Assembly (NCBI GenBank): GCA_900553515.1
Contig: USDN01000003.1
Location: forward strand, 1-64,000
From: an uncultured Blautia sp.
Lineage (GTDB): Bacteria; Bacillota; Clostridia; Lachnospirales; Lachnospiraceae
Direction of reading: 5' to 3'
DNA length: 64,000 nt
Under the pieces are notes generated by a model. The model was not told the DNA's origin and did not search any database. It saw nothing but the letters and a program-made list of their open reading frames with translations. How positions within the stretch are numbered: position 1 is the stretch's first letter; each line of letters begins with the position of its first letter. Below, in pieces: positions 9,084-18,339 of this stretch. Made by a program: the position numbers and the translations under genes.

Positions 9084-10874
9084 ATGAAGATTACAGATGA
9101 TATTTTGTATGTGGGTGTGAACGATCATGATGTGGATCTCTTTGAGGGACAGTATGTAGTTCCCAATGGAATGGCTTATAATTCCTATGTGATCAAAGAT
9201 GAAAAAATTGCAGTCATGGACACAGTAGATGTAAGATTTACACATGAATGGCTGGATAATATTGAAAAAGTCCTGGGAAGTACAAAACCGGATTATCTGA
9301 TTGTACAGCATATGGAGCCAGACCATGCTGCTAATATCGAAAACTTTATGAAAGTATATCCGGACACCACAATTGTTGCAAATGCCAAGACATTTGTGAT
9401 GATGCAGAATTTCTTCCGGAATATGAGCCTGGAAGGAAGAACTCTTGAAGTTGGAAACGGAGATTCTCTTACACTTGGTAAGCATATTCTTACTTTTGTA
9501 TTTGCGCCAATGGTTCACTGGCCGGAAGTTATGGTTACTTATGACAGCACAGACAAAGTTCTTTTTTCCGCAGACGGATTTGGTAAATTCGGTGCCCTTG
9601 ATGTGGAAGAAGACTGGGATTGTGAAGCACGTCGCTACTATATCGGAATCGTAGGCAAATATGGTGCACAGGTACAGAAACTCCTGAAAGTAGCTGCCAC
9701 TTTGGATATTCAGGTGATCTGTCCTCTTCATGGACCGGTTCTTACAGAGAACCTGGGACATTATATTGAGAAATATGATATCTGGTCTTCTTACAAAGCA
9801 GAAAGCGAAGGGGTTGTGATCGCGTATACTTCTGTTTATGGAAATACCAAAAAAGCAGTGAATATTCTGGCAGAGAAGCTGAAAGAAAAAGGCTGTCCTG
9901 CAGTTGAAGTATTTGATCTTGCAAGAGATGACATGGCAGAAGCAGTAGAAAATGCTTTCCGCTATAATAAACTTATACTTGCTACTACCACTTATAATGC
10001 AGAGATTTTCCCGTTCATGCGTGAATTTATCGATCATCTTACAGAGAGAAATTACCAGAACCGTACCATTGGTCTGATCGAAAATGGAAGCTGGGCACCG
10101 TTGGCTGCCAAGATCATGAAGGGTGAATTTGAAAAGAGTAAAGATATTACATGGCTGAATACGACAGTGAAGATCCTGTCCTCCATCAGTGATGAAAATA
10201 TGGAGCAGCTGGAATCTATGGCAGAGGAACTGTGCAGAGAATATGTAGCGCAGTCTGAAACAGCAAACAAGAAAGATATGACAGCGCTGTTTAAGATCGG
10301 ATATGGTCTGTATGTTGTTACTTCCAATGATGGAAATAAGGACAATGGACTGATCGTGAATACAGTAACACAGCTTACTGACAATCCGTATCGTGTTGCT
10401 GTAAATATCAATAAGGCAAATTATTCTCACCATGTGATCAAACAGACTGGTATTATGAATGTGAACTGCCTGTCTGTGGAAGCTCCATTTGAGATCTTCC
10501 AGAGATTCGGTTTCCAGAGCGGACGTCAGGCGGACAAATTTGAAGGTATGGAGAAACTTCATTCTGATAATGGACTGGTATTCCTGCCAAAATATATCAA
10601 TGCATTTATGTCTCTTAAAGTAGAACAGTATGTGGATCTGGAAACCCATGGAATGTTCATCTGTTCAGTAACAGAAGCAAGAGTTATGAGTGATAAGGAT
10701 ACAATGACTTATACCTATTATCAGAAAAATGTAAAACCGAAGCCTCAGACAGAAGGCAAAAAAGGTTTTGTATGTAAAGTATGCGGATTTATCTATGAGG
10801 GAGATGAGCTTCCGGATGATTACATCTGCCCGCTTTGCAAACATGGAGTTGCTGATTTTGAGCCTATTGAATAA
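9084..10874 (+). CDS. FprA-type flavodiiron protein with flavin reductase and rubredoxin domains
   Basis: A 596-residue cytoplasmic enzyme that reduces O2 (to water) and/or NO in anaerobes. Domains in order: metallo-beta-lactamase-like diiron domain (about 1-240, ligands in HMEPDH at 76-81, further His at 148 and 216), flavodoxin-like FMN domain (about 243-390, YTSVYGNTKKA), flavin-reductase-like domain (about 400-540), and a C-terminal rubredoxin (about 560-596, CKVCG and CPLC). The full fusion carries its own electron chain from NAD(P)H to the diiron site; class assignment by domain order is from known families. It is single-gene, with a good promoter and a terminator. Confidence 0.93.
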   Translation: MKITDDILYVGVNDHDVDLFEGQYVVPNGMAYNSYVIKDEKIAVMDTVDVRFTHEWLDNIEKVLGSTKPDYLIVQHMEPDHAANIENFMKVYPDTTIVANAKTFVMMQNFFRNMSLEGRTLEVGNGDSLTLGKHILTFVFAPMVHWPEVMVTYDSTDKVLFSADGFGKFGALDVEEDWDCEARRYYIGIVGKYGAQVQKLLKVAATLDIQVICPLHGPVLTENLGHYIEKYDIWSSYKAESEGVVIAYTSVYGNTKKAVNILAEKLKEKGCPAVEVFDLARDDMAEAVENAFRYNKLILATTTYNAEIFPFMREFIDHLTERNYQNRTIGLIENGSWAPLAAKIMKGEFEKSKDITWLNTTVKILSSISDENMEQLESMAEELCREYVAQSETANKKDMTALFKIGYGLYVVTSNDGNKDNGLIVNTVTQLTDNPYRVAVNINKANYSHHVIKQTGIMNVNCLSVEAPFEIFQRFGFQSGRQADKFEGMEKLHSDNGLVFLPKYINAFMSLKVEQYVDLETHGMFICSVTEARVMSDKDTMTYTYYQKNVKPKPQTEGKKGFVCKVCGFIYEGDELPDDYICPLCKHGVADFEPIE

Positions 10875-10910
10875 AAATTAAAAAAAGAATATTCTATAAT
10901 ACCAATAAAG

Positions 10911-10950
10911 CAGCCCTGGGAAGTGGATCATACTTTCCGGGGCTGTTTTA
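10911..10950 (+). terminator. Rho-independent terminator after the FprA gene
   Basis: A 14-bp stem (10911-10924 with 10932-10945, two G-T wobbles), loop GGATCAT, then TTTT. Confidence 0.75.
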
Positions 10951-11038
10951 CGGAAGGCATTGGAAATAATTCTTTTCCCCGACTTTTTGATATGCTAAAA
11001 TAAAGACAAATATGAAAGTACAGAGGGGGATGATTTAT

Positions 11039-11317
11039 ATGGAAATACCGGAAATGCTTGATGAGCTGAAACAAAAGGCACTGAAAGATGAGAAACTCCG
11101 AAGCGAACTGACAGCAACAAAAAATGCAGAACAGCCTCTTGCTGCATTCTGCCGGAAATGCCGGGAATTAGGATATCCGGTATACGAAATGGATCTGATC
11201 AGTGCCGGAGAAGATTTTTATGCTACAATGAGACGCAGCACCAACGGCGGCGGAGAAAATTCTCCTATGCTGGAAGGTGAAGATGATTTTTATGAGTTGT
11301 TTTTTGCCGGATTATAA
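11039..11317 (+). CDS. Small acidic protein, weakly Nif11-like
   Basis: A 92-residue protein I cannot name with certainty. It has an N-terminal helix (MLDELKQKALKDEKLRSEL) and a segment ending in GYPVYEMDLISAGEDF, a layout resembling Nif11-type domains. A NGGGE stretch and an acidic tail follow. It has no cysteine core like a typical Nif11 RiPP precursor. ATGs at 11012, 11030 and 11039 are in frame; GAGGGGG at 11023-11029 fits 11039. It ends 23 bases before the alarmone synthetase, so the two probably share an mRNA. Confidence 0.6.
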   Translation: MEIPEMLDELKQKALKDEKLRSELTATKNAEQPLAAFCRKCRELGYPVYEMDLISAGEDFYATMRRSTNGGGENSPMLEGEDDFYELFFAGL

Positions 11318-11340
11318 AATTGAAAACGGAGGAAAGAAAA

Positions 11341-12015
11341 TTGAAGAGCAGCAGAAGTTTTACCTTTGATGAACTTATGACTGGAAACCGGTCGGAGGAG
11401 TTTATTGAATCGGCTTATCCTTTTATGAAACTGATGATGCAGTACCAGTGCGCTATGCTGGAAGTACGGACAAAATTTGAGGTGCTGAACACAGAACTGT
11501 CTCTGGACAGCGACAGAAATCCTATCGAGTCGATTTCCTGCCGCATAAAAAAGCCCATAAGTATTGCAGAAAAACTGAAACGTAAGGGGTTGGAGGTAAG
11601 TCTTCAGAGCATTGAGGAGAATCTTCATGATGTGGCGGGGATCCGTATCGTCTGTTTTTTTCCAAAGGATATTTACAAGCTTGCAGAGAAAATCTGCTCT
11701 CAGGATGATATTCATTTGCTGGAAAAGAAAGATTATATCGAAAATCCCAAGCCAAATGGGTACAGAAGCCTTCATCTGATTCTGGAGGTTCCTGTATTTT
11801 TTGCCAATGAAAAGAAATGGATGCCGGTGGAAGTCCAGTTCCGTACCATTGCCATGGATTTCTGGGCAAGTATTGAACACAAGGTAAAGTACAAGAAAAA
11901 TATTGATGATTCAACGGCAGAAATTGTAGAAAAACTGAAGGAATGTGCGGAAGGAATTCATTCTCTGGATATGAGGATGCAGGAGATCAGCGAATATATT
12001 GACACCAAAAGATAA
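11341..12015 (+). CDS. Small alarmone synthetase (GTP pyrophosphokinase)
   Basis: About 224 residues containing only the RelA/SpoT synthetase fold (VAGIRIVCFF and NGYRSLHL are visible). There is no HD hydrolase, TGS or ACT domain, so it is a small alarmone synthetase that transfers pyrophosphate from ATP to GTP or GDP to give (p)ppGpp. The start is TTG at 11341, placed 6 bases after GGAGGAA (11328-11334); no ATG fits. A C-terminal helical stretch follows the synthetase domain, as in YjbM/YwaC-type enzymes. It is followed by the ferredoxin gene. Confidence 0.88.
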   Translation: MKSSRSFTFDELMTGNRSEEFIESAYPFMKLMMQYQCAMLEVRTKFEVLNTELSLDSDRNPIESISCRIKKPISIAEKLKRKGLEVSLQSIEENLHDVAGIRIVCFFPKDIYKLAEKICSQDDIHLLEKKDYIENPKPNGYRSLHLILEVPVFFANEKKWMPVEVQFRTIAMDFWASIEHKVKYKKNIDDSTAEIVEKLKECAEGIHSLDMRMQEISEYIDTKR

Positions 12016-12051
12016 TACATCGGAAATTTCCGGTGAGAACAGGAGAAAAGG

Positions 12052-12300
12052 ATGATTGTAGAATGTCCGGCAAATACAAGGCTTCAGGATTATCTTCTGA
12101 AAAATGATATTCATATCCTTACGCCCTGCGGAGGACGTGGGAACTGTGCGAAGTGTAAGGTAAGGATACTGAAAGGAGAAGCAAAAATCAATACCATGGA
12201 CCGGATCTGGTTTTCTCAGAAGGACCTGGAAGAAGGATATCGGCTTGGGTGTCAGGTATTTGCCAAAGAACCTTTGACCATAGAAATCTATGAAAAGTGA
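12052..12300 (+). CDS. 2Fe-2S ferredoxin-like protein
   Basis: An 82-residue protein made of a single plant-type ferredoxin fold. The cluster ligands appear as CGGRGNCAKC plus a distal Cys in RLGCQVF. The motif matches the N-terminal domain of RACE/ASKHA-type ferredoxins, but here it stands alone. It carries electrons in the cytoplasm, partner unknown. The ATG follows an AGGAGAAAAGG site. The lipoprotein gene starts 11 bases after its stop. Confidence 0.85.
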   Translation: MIVECPANTRLQDYLLKNDIHILTPCGGRGNCAKCKVRILKGEAKINTMDRIWFSQKDLEEGYRLGCQVFAKEPLTIEIYEK

Positions 12301-12310
12301 GGTGTTTCAA

Positions 12311-12928
12311 ATGAAAAAAATACGAATGAGTATATTGGCAGTGTGTATGGCAGCAGTAGTGACAGGATGTGTACAGACGGACGCTCATACGCTGCCAAAG
12401 GAGCAGGTAGCTCCCTATGAACTTTCGGAGCGTGAGACACAGCTTCTGGCAGCTTTTGGAATGGATCAAAATTCGCAGATTGTATCTTTCTGTGCTCCGG
12501 AAACTGCCGTTACAGTCACTGCCAGGGTTTATAAACTGAAAGAGGATTACACCTGGGAGACCATAGGGGACGGTTCTCTGTCTATTGGAAAAGAAAAAGA
12601 ACCTGTGGAGCAGATTTCAGGAACCTTTACCATGCAGATACAGGATGACCGCAGCATAGATTTCCACATAAATATGGCCGGGCAGGGAGCTTTTTCCACA
12701 AAAGATATCGGGGAAAACCAGGAATATATAATTGAAGGAAAGGCTTTTTTGAAGGAAGCTCAGAAAATCGAGCTGGGTAAGGAAATTCCGGTAGCAGTAC
12801 TGGTCTATGACAATGGAGACAGTATGAGCAGTTATACCACTGAGGATTATTTTGAACCGGAAAAATTTAAAGATATGGATCTGGTACAGGCAGTGACACT
12901 GGAGTTCTCGGATCAGGAGATTCACTAA
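12311..12928 (+). CDS. Putative lipoprotein of unknown function
   Basis: About 205 residues. The N-terminus has a lysine-rich start, hydrophobic core and lipobox VTGC (Cys about 20), so it is likely lipid-anchored outside the membrane. The rest is soluble and beta-rich with no family I recognise. GAGGTG at 12299-12304 supports the ATG at 12311 over the in-frame 12290. It is the last gene of a run with the alarmone synthetase and ferredoxin. Confidence 0.75.
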   Translation: MKKIRMSILAVCMAAVVTGCVQTDAHTLPKEQVAPYELSERETQLLAAFGMDQNSQIVSFCAPETAVTVTARVYKLKEDYTWETIGDGSLSIGKEKEPVEQISGTFTMQIQDDRSIDFHINMAGQGAFSTKDIGENQEYIIEGKAFLKEAQKIELGKEIPVAVLVYDNGDSMSSYTTEDYFEPEKFKDMDLVQAVTLEFSDQEIH

Positions 12929-12936
12929 AACGGAGA

Positions 12937-12975
12937 CAAAACAAAAAGGTCAGGCATTCTGACCTTTTTGTTTTG
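12937..12975. terminator. Bidirectional terminator between convergent genes
   Basis: A 17-bp stem, CAAAACAAAAAGGTCAG, loop GCATT, and its exact reverse complement. It has A/T tails on both sides, so it can end the lipoprotein (+) and the Fe-S gene (-). The last codons of the minus-strand gene lie inside it. Confidence 0.8.
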
Positions 12976-13213
12976 CCCTGCAGATCAGATGCGTCATAGT
13001 GCCCATGGGACAGTAGACGCACCAGCTTCGAGGCTTGAACAGGATCATGGTAACAAAACCAAGAATAGTAGAGGTCAGCATAACACTGTAAAATCCAAAG
13101 GCAAACTGAGCCACACCCGGGTGAAGGAGGATTCCATGATATGCCCAGTGCCAGGGAACCTTAAAGGTCCACAGTAGAGTTACCACCTGCTTCAGATCCT
13201 GCACATTTGTCAC
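12950..13213 (-). CDS. Small membrane 4Fe-4S-type protein
   Basis: About 87 residues. Two hydrophobic stretches (around 8-32 and 36-60) are followed by PRSWCVYCPMGTMTHLICR. The CxxCPMG...C pattern resembles the last cluster half of NapH/NosR-type Fe-S membrane proteins, but only three cysteines are present, so a complete four-ligand cluster would need a partner or dimer. The best start is GTG at 13213, with no clear ribosome site. The frame is open back to the Crp/Fnr stop, so the start is uncertain. It follows the Crp/Fnr gene by 24 bases on the same strand, which suggests co-transcription and a redox role. Confidence 0.6.
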   Translation of the reverse strand: MTNVQDLKQVVTLLWTFKVPWHWAYHGILLHPGVAQFAFGFYSVMLTSTILGFVTMILFKPRSWCVYCPMGTMTHLICRAKQKGQNA

Positions 13214-13237
13214 AGACTGTAAAAATATTCTGGATGC

Positions 13238-13936
13238 TCAAAGAGTATGTATGATCTGTTCGATCTGCAGAAACTGGTGATACTCTATCTGGATCTTGCC
13301 ATGATGGAGTGTGATCAGTTTTTCTTTATTTAAATCAGCGATATTTCGGTTGACGGTACGAAGAGAACAGCCCAGTCGGGAGGCGATTTCATTTCTGGTA
13401 TAAGTAATGAGCAGAAGATCATGGTCCTTGTTTTTATTGTATTCACTGAAAATAAAGTGCAGGAGCCGCATTTTATTATCAAGAAAAAGAGAGTGGTGCG
13501 CAGATTTTGTCTGTGATACCAGCTGACGGATCAGCATCTGGATTCGTATATGCAGGGCTTCCGCATCTTTTTTTATCCAGGAAATATAATCGCCGGAAGG
13601 GATAACCAGACAAAGTGAGGGCTCCAGTGTCGTGAGAGTAATGATGCGAGAAGTAGACTGGGTAAATAGTTCAAAGTCACCTACAATTTCTATTGACTGC
13701 AGTTCAGTAAAACTGAAAGGTTCATTTACAACAGTTTCTTCTATGGCCTGCAGACGCCCTTTTAAAAGGATATACACATTAGAACAGGTATCTTCTGAGT
13801 GGATCAGAGTATGATTACGGGAATATGTCTGCAGCAGAGCTCTGTGGAACAGCGTATCAGGGGCATTTTTAAAAAAAGAATTCATAAAGTCCATTTGTTC
13901 AGTATTTAATTTTTTTGACAGATTTTTTGGAACCAT
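13238..13936 (-). CDS. Crp/Fnr-family transcriptional regulator
   Basis: 232 residues. The N-terminal cyclic-nucleotide-binding fold covers about 15-140 and the C-terminal winged helix about 150-232, with the recognition helix in TRNEIASRLGCSLRTVNRNI. There is no N-terminal cysteine cluster like Fnr, so it is not an evident oxygen sensor of that kind, and the ligand is unknown. It is transcribed divergently from deoD, with a roughly 145-base AT-rich region between, so it may regulate itself, the Fe-S gene behind it, or deoD. Confidence 0.85.
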   Translation of the reverse strand: MVPKNLSKKLNTEQMDFMNSFFKNAPDTLFHRALLQTYSRNHTLIHSEDTCSNVYILLKGRLQAIEETVVNEPFSFTELQSIEIVGDFELFTQSTSRIITLTTLEPSLCLVIPSGDYISWIKKDAEALHIRIQMLIRQLVSQTKSAHHSLFLDNKMRLLHFIFSEYNKNKDHDLLLITYTRNEIASRLGCSLRTVNRNIADLNKEKLITLHHGKIQIEYHQFLQIEQIIHTL

Positions 13937-14082
13937 GAATTACCTCCATGTGAATAAAATAGAACAAAACATGCCATATGTCCTTTTTTTGATATTGTTT
14001 TTATATTATGTTATTTTGAAAGGAAATGCAATAGTGCATAGAAAACAGACAGGATAAAAAGAAGAACAGGAGGAGATATTTT

Positions 14083-14793
14083 ATGTCAACACCACATAAT
14101 CAGGCAGAAAAAGGAGAGATTGCAAGCCATGTACTGATGCCGGGGGATCCGCTTCGTGCAAAGTTTATTGCAGAAACATTTCTGGAAGATGCCAGACTTG
14201 TAAACGAGGTAAGAAATATGTTTGCCTATACAGGAACATATAAAGGTTATGAGATCACGGTAATGGCAAGTGGTATGGGAATGCCCTCAATGGGAATTTA
14301 TTCCTATGAATTATTTACACAGTACCAGGTAGAACAGATCATCAGAATCGGATCTGCCGGCGCTTATATTCCGGAATTAAAATTGAAAGATGTAGTTCTG
14401 GCGGACAGTGTATGGAGTGAATCCAGTTTTGCCCGGACACAAAACGGATATGAATCAGATGTGATTCTTCCTGGAAAGGAATTAAATGATAAAATTCTCT
14501 GTAAAGCACAGGAACTGGGAATTGCTGTTATGCCTGTAAAAGTACATTCCAGCGATGTGTTTTATTGTGAAGATAATGTGGATGATTATCGGGAAATTAA
14601 TAGAAAACACGGCTGTGCCTGTGTGGATATGGAGAGTTTTGCACTTTTTCATAATGCAAATGTGCTTCATAAAAAGGCAGCATGTCTTCTGACTATATCG
14701 GATTCTTTCCCGTTAGAGCAGAAAGCTACAGCAGAAGAGAGACAGACCGCGTTTACAGACATGATGAAAGTAGCTTTGGAAGCAAGTATATGA
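14083..14793 (+). CDS. deoD: Purine-nucleoside phosphorylase
   Basis: 236 residues, the usual length of the hexameric DeoD type. Visible features are [13 protein letters not shown] (phosphate binding), [22 protein letters not shown] and the nucleoside-binding VDMESFALF. It splits purine (deoxy)nucleosides with phosphate to base and (deoxy)ribose-1-phosphate in the cytoplasm. AGGAGGAGA precedes the ATG. The phosphopentomutase starts 11 bases after its stop, completing the route to ribose-5-phosphate. Confidence 0.95.
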   Translation: MSTPHNQAEKGEIASHVLMPGDPLRAKFIAETFLEDARLVNEVRNMFAYTGTYKGYEITVMASGMGMPSMGIYSYELFTQYQVEQIIRIGSAGAYIPELKLKDVVLADSVWSESSFARTQNGYESDVILPGKELNDKILCKAQELGIAVMPVKVHSSDVFYCEDNVDDYREINRKHGCACVDMESFALFHNANVLHKKAACLLTISDSFPLEQKATAEERQTAFTDMMKVALEASI

Positions 14794-14803
14794 GGGATTG
14801 GAA

Positions 14804-15997
14804 ATGAAGGAAAAATACAGAAGGATATTTATGATCGTCATTGATTCCTTTGGGATAGGGGCAATGCCCAATGCAGAAGACTATGGCGATGAAGGGTGTG
14901 ATACCTGCGGACATATTGACGAAATGGTGAAAAACTTTGAGATTCCCAATCTGGTAAAAATGGGACTGGGAAGACTTCATCCGCTGAAGCATGTACCAGA
15001 TGCAGAAGAGATTCTGGGGTATCAGGCACGGATGCTGGAAGCCAGCGTAGGCAAAGATACCATGACAGGACATTGGGAACTGATGGGACTTCATCTTACA
15101 GTGCCTTTTCAGACTTTCACCGAAACAGGATTTCCTGAAGAATTGATCAGGGAACTGGAGAAGAAAACCGGACATAAGATCATTGGAAATAAAAGCGCCA
15201 GCGGTACAGAGATCATTGAAGAACTGGGCGAAGAAGAAATCGCAACAGGAAATATGATCGTTTATACTTCGGCGGATTCTGTACTTCAGATCTGCGGAAA
15301 CGAAGAAAGTTTTGGTCTGCAGGAGTTATACCGCTGCTGTGAGATTGCCCGCGAATTGACAATGAAAGACGAATGGAAAGTTGGAAGAGTGATCGCCCGT
15401 CCTTATACAGGGAAGAAAAAAGGTGAATTCAGACGCACGTCTAACCGTCATGACTATGCTTTGAAGCCAACTGGAAGAACAGTGCTGAATGCATTGAAAG
15501 ACCAGGGACTGGATGTGATCAGTGTAGGAAAGATCAATGATATCTTTGACGGAGAAGGAATCACAGAAGCATTTCGCTCAAAGAGCAGTGTCCATGGAAT
15601 GGAGCAGACAATTGAAATGCAGGACAGAGATTTCCATGGTCTTGTATTTACAAATCTTGTTGACTTTGATGCTTTATGGGGACACAGAAGAGATGTAGAA
15701 GGGTATGCCCGCGAATTGGAGCAGTTTGATAAAAAATTGGGTGTTTTTCTGGAAAAAATGAAAAAAGATGATCTTCTGATAATTACAGCAGATCATGGCA
15801 CGGATCCAACTTTTAAAGGAACAGATCATACCAAGGAAATGGTGCCTCTTCTTATGTATTCTCCTTCGATGACAGAAAGTGGGATGCTGGAAGATCAGAA
15901 GAATTTTGCATCAGCGGGAGCTACTGTTGCAGATAATTTTGGAGTAGAAATGCCGGAAGGAACCATAGGAAGTTCCTTGTTAAACAGATTGAAATAA
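14804..15997 (+). CDS. deoB: Phosphopentomutase
   Basis: About 397 residues. Metal and catalytic motifs of the alkaline-phosphatase-superfamily mutase are clear: [16 protein letters not shown], the phosphorylated Thr region [21 protein letters not shown] and [11 protein letters not shown]. It converts (deoxy)ribose-1-phosphate to the 5-phosphate. The start is ATG 14804, with GAGGGA overlapping the deoD stop; an in-frame TTG at 14798 is less likely. It is co-transcribed with deoD and ended by a terminator. Confidence 0.95.
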   Translation: MKEKYRRIFMIVIDSFGIGAMPNAEDYGDEGCDTCGHIDEMVKNFEIPNLVKMGLGRLHPLKHVPDAEEILGYQARMLEASVGKDTMTGHWELMGLHLTVPFQTFTETGFPEELIRELEKKTGHKIIGNKSASGTEIIEELGEEEIATGNMIVYTSADSVLQICGNEESFGLQELYRCCEIARELTMKDEWKVGRVIARPYTGKKKGEFRRTSNRHDYALKPTGRTVLNALKDQGLDVISVGKINDIFDGEGITEAFRSKSSVHGMEQTIEMQDRDFHGLVFTNLVDFDALWGHRRDVEGYARELEQFDKKLGVFLEKMKKDDLLIITADHGTDPTFKGTDHTKEMVPLLMYSPSMTESGMLEDQKNFASAGATVADNFGVEMPEGTIGSSLLNRLK

Positions 15998-16006
15998 AAA
16001 GTGTTT

Positions 16007-16040
16007 AAAGACAGTATAAGAAATTATGCTGTCTTTTTTT
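16007..16040 (+). terminator. Terminator after deoB
   Basis: AAAGACAG (16007-16014) pairs with CTGTCTTT (16029-16036), extended inward by further A-T pairs, then a T-run. A second perfect 8-bp hairpin, AAGCGGAC/GTCCGCTT, follows at 16063-16080 with no T-tail; its role is unknown. Confidence 0.75.
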
Positions 16041-16104
16041 CTGCATATATTTAGGGAGTTCGAAGCGGACTTGTCCGCTTTGTGCTGGCAGGATTTTAAT
16101 TATA

Positions 16105-16163
16105 TTGACATTTTATAAAAATTATGGTTATATAATGATAACATATATTAATATAAATACAAG
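16105..16163 (+). promoter_or_regulatory. Promoter and GntR-type operator 1
   Basis: TTGACA at 16105-16110 and TATAAT at 16131-16136 (spacer 20, longer than usual) lie before the ADP-ribosylglycohydrolase gene. A 22-bp site at 16142-16163 reads CATATATT-N6-AATACAAG. Its right half is identical to that of three other sites in this cluster. Confidence 0.55.
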
Positions 16164-16183
16164 TATACAAAGGAGGGCAAAAT

Positions 16184-17194
16184 ATGAAAACAATGGAAAG
16201 GGTAATCGGAAGTTTATATGGGATGGCAACAGGTGATGCTCTTGGGGTGCCGTCATCTTTTATGACACAGAAATATATAGAGGAGAAATGGGGATGGATA
16301 GATACATTTTATCCGCCGGAAAAAGGGCATATTTTTCATGATGGTCTTAAGGCTGGAGAGTATACAGACGATACAGAGCAGGCAATGGCTTTAATGAAAT
16401 CTTTTATCAGAAATAAAAAAGTAGATCCTCAGGATGTAGTATGCGAAATTTTAGAATGGGCGGATAGAGTAAAGGGTAAATATGCCAGCCCTTTAGGTCC
16501 CAGTACAGAACGTGCGCTTAAGGCAATACGTAATGGTGCAGATATTCAGATCAGCGGAAGATATGGAAATACTAATGGTTCGGCTATGAGGATCAGTCCG
16601 ATAGGAATCATCCATGGGCTTCGTGGATCGGAATGCGAAGAAATGGTAAAGGATGTTTATCTGACCTGTCTTCCTACTCACAATACTACAGTATGTGTAT
16701 CTTCAGCTGCAGCCATTGCCTGGGGTGTTGCTCTGTGTATCAGAGGAGAACAAAATATTGATTTTATTGTCAAGGAAACTATGAGAGCCGCTGAAATAGG
16801 AGAAAAATATGGTTATCCTATTGTTGCTCCATCAATACCAAAAAGAATTGAAGTGATTTATGATATGGTAAAAAAATCGAAGGATCCGAAAGACACCATG
16901 AAAAAACTTTATGACTATTTTGGAGGAGGAGATCTTGCAGCAGATTCTGTACCTGTGGCAATTGGTCTCTTTGCACTTGGAAAAGGAAATGTAAAGTCAG
17001 TAAATGAATATTGTGTGAATTTTGGAGGAGACTGTGATACCAATGCAGCAATGGCAGGGGCAATGGCAGGAGCTTACAGTGGTGTGGATATGGTTCCGGA
17101 TTTGTGGAAAAAAACAATAAAAGAGGTAAACAATGTAGATTTTGAGAATTTTGCACAACAGATCATAGATCTTGTACCGCAGTGGAAATGCTGA
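16184..17194 (+). CDS. ADP-ribosylglycohydrolase-family protein
   Basis: 336 residues of the DraG/ARH fold. The two metal-binding signatures are present: EYTDDTEQAMAL near residue 65 and NFGGDCDTNAAMAGAMAGA near the C-terminus. Family members remove ADP-ribose from proteins or cleave N-ribosyl compounds. Enterobacterial YegU, a member of unknown substrate, also sits in a GntR-linked nucleoside operon. Here it begins cluster A under its own promoter and the same operator as the ABC importer behind it, which favours a catabolic role over protein de-modification (inference). AGGAGGG precedes the ATG. Confidence 0.85.
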   Translation: MKTMERVIGSLYGMATGDALGVPSSFMTQKYIEEKWGWIDTFYPPEKGHIFHDGLKAGEYTDDTEQAMALMKSFIRNKKVDPQDVVCEILEWADRVKGKYASPLGPSTERALKAIRNGADIQISGRYGNTNGSAMRISPIGIIHGLRGSECEEMVKDVYLTCLPTHNTTVCVSSAAAIAWGVALCIRGEQNIDFIVKETMRAAEIGEKYGYPIVAPSIPKRIEVIYDMVKKSKDPKDTMKKLYDYFGGGDLAADSVPVAIGLFALGKGNVKSVNEYCVNFGGDCDTNAAMAGAMAGAYSGVDMVPDLWKKTIKEVNNVDFENFAQQIIDLVPQWKC

Positions 17195-17318
17195 CCCAAA
17201 GGATTTTGTCTTAAGGAGCTATGGATATTATAGGTAAGTAAAAATACACAAATATAGAAAATATAATTATGCAAAAAGACGAAAAAGCTGGATATAGAAA
17301 TTTTTTATCTGTTTGTAA

Positions 17319-17380
17319 TTGACATTTATATTATGATTTGATAGTATCTTCTTAACAACTTGTATTATAAATAATACAAG
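17319..17380 (+). promoter_or_regulatory. Promoter and GntR-type operator 2 (ABC importer A)
   Basis: TTGACA (17319-17324), 17-base spacer, TAGTAT (17342-17347). The operator at 17359-17380 is a perfect inverted repeat CTTGTATT-N6-AATACAAG at about the transcription start, placed to block initiation. Confidence 0.65.
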
Positions 17381-17439
17381 AAGACAAGAAGGCGTCAAGA
17401 GAGTGATGGACAGTCATTCAGGAGAAGGGAGATGAGGGT

Positions 17440-18339
17440 TTGGCACATAAGATGAACGCAGTGGCAGTACAAAGGAAAAAGAAGGTTGGTAAAAAAATAG
17501 AACCTTTTTTGTATCTGCTCCCTGCAATAGTATTTTTTATAGGATTTACTTATTATCCTTTTTTTAAAACCGTGTTCAGCAGTTTCTTTCTGGTGAACTC
17601 AATGGGAGAAGCAAGAGAATTTGTAGGACTGGAGAATTACATTCATATTCTGACGAATCCAGCGTTCCTGCAGTCGATCAAAAACACGATCATATATTCT
17701 CTGATATCGTCTCCTGTAGCTATTTTTATCGCACTTATGCTGGCGATGGTGGCAAATAAAAAAACAAAGATGTCACCTTTGTATGAGACGATGTACATGA
17801 TTACAATGGCAGTATCCATGTCGGTTGCGGCAATGATCTTTCAGCTGATGTATAATCCTACGATTGGTGTTTTGAATCATTTGCTGGGAACACATCTTAA
17901 CTGGCTCAATGATAAGAAAATTGCAATGATCGCACTGAGTCTGATTGCTGTATGGATGAATATCGGATATAACTTTCTGTTTATCCTGTCTGCAGTCAGA
18001 GGAATATCGGCAGATGTACTTGAGAGTGCAGAAATTGATGGTGCAAACATGTTCCAGCGTACTTTTAAAGTAATTGTCCCGATCATTTCTCCAACAGTAT
18101 TTTATTTGATCTGTAATTCCCTTGCGAAAAATATGATGATGTCAGGACTGGTTCTTGTATTGACGCAGGGAGGTCCACAGGGATCTACAGAAACAATGAT
18201 ATCCTTTATGTATAAGCAGTCTGTCAATAATCTGAATTACAATGATGCCTATGCGGCGGCAGTAATCGCCTTTATATTGACAGGACTTGCAATGATGCTC
18301 AGTTTTGCTTTTGAGAAGAAAGGGGTGCATTACTCATGA
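17440..18339 (+). CDS. CUT1 ABC importer permease A1
   Basis: About 299 residues with six membrane segments and the inner-membrane loop signature ESAEIDGANMFQRTFKVIVP, typical of UgpA/MalF-type sugar permeases. It pairs with the next gene to form the channel. The start is taken as TTG 17440; ATG 17452 is an alternative. Its stop overlaps the next ATG. No ATPase gene is present in the cluster, so a shared MsmX/MsmK-type ATPase elsewhere must energise it (inference). The paralogue in cluster B is at 29838. Confidence 0.9.
   Translation: MAHKMNAVAVQRKKKVGKKIEPFLYLLPAIVFFIGFTYYPFFKTVFSSFFLVNSMGEAREFVGLENYIHILTNPAFLQSIKNTIIYSLISSPVAIFIALMLAMVANKKTKMSPLYETMYMITMAVSMSVAAMIFQLMYNPTIGVLNHLLGTHLNWLNDKKIAMIALSLIAVWMNIGYNFLFILSAVRGISADVLESAEIDGANMFQRTFKVIVPIISPTVFYLICNSLAKNMMMSGLVLVLTQGGPQGSTETMISFMYKQSVNNLNYNDAYAAAVIAFILTGLAMMLSFAFEKKGVHYS

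Noticed and set aside
8988..10649. Long minus-strand frame opposite the FprA gene
   Set aside because: Same reason: antisense to a protein with complete motifs, no ribosome site or family.
11039..11317. RiPP precursor with Nif11 leader
   Set aside because: No Cys/Ser/Thr-rich core after the Gly motif and no modification enzyme nearby.
12968..13177. Plus-strand small frame overlapping the Fe-S gene
   Set aside because: Low-complexity translation; the minus-strand frame has membrane segments and a Fe-S-like motif and follows the regulator in the same direction.
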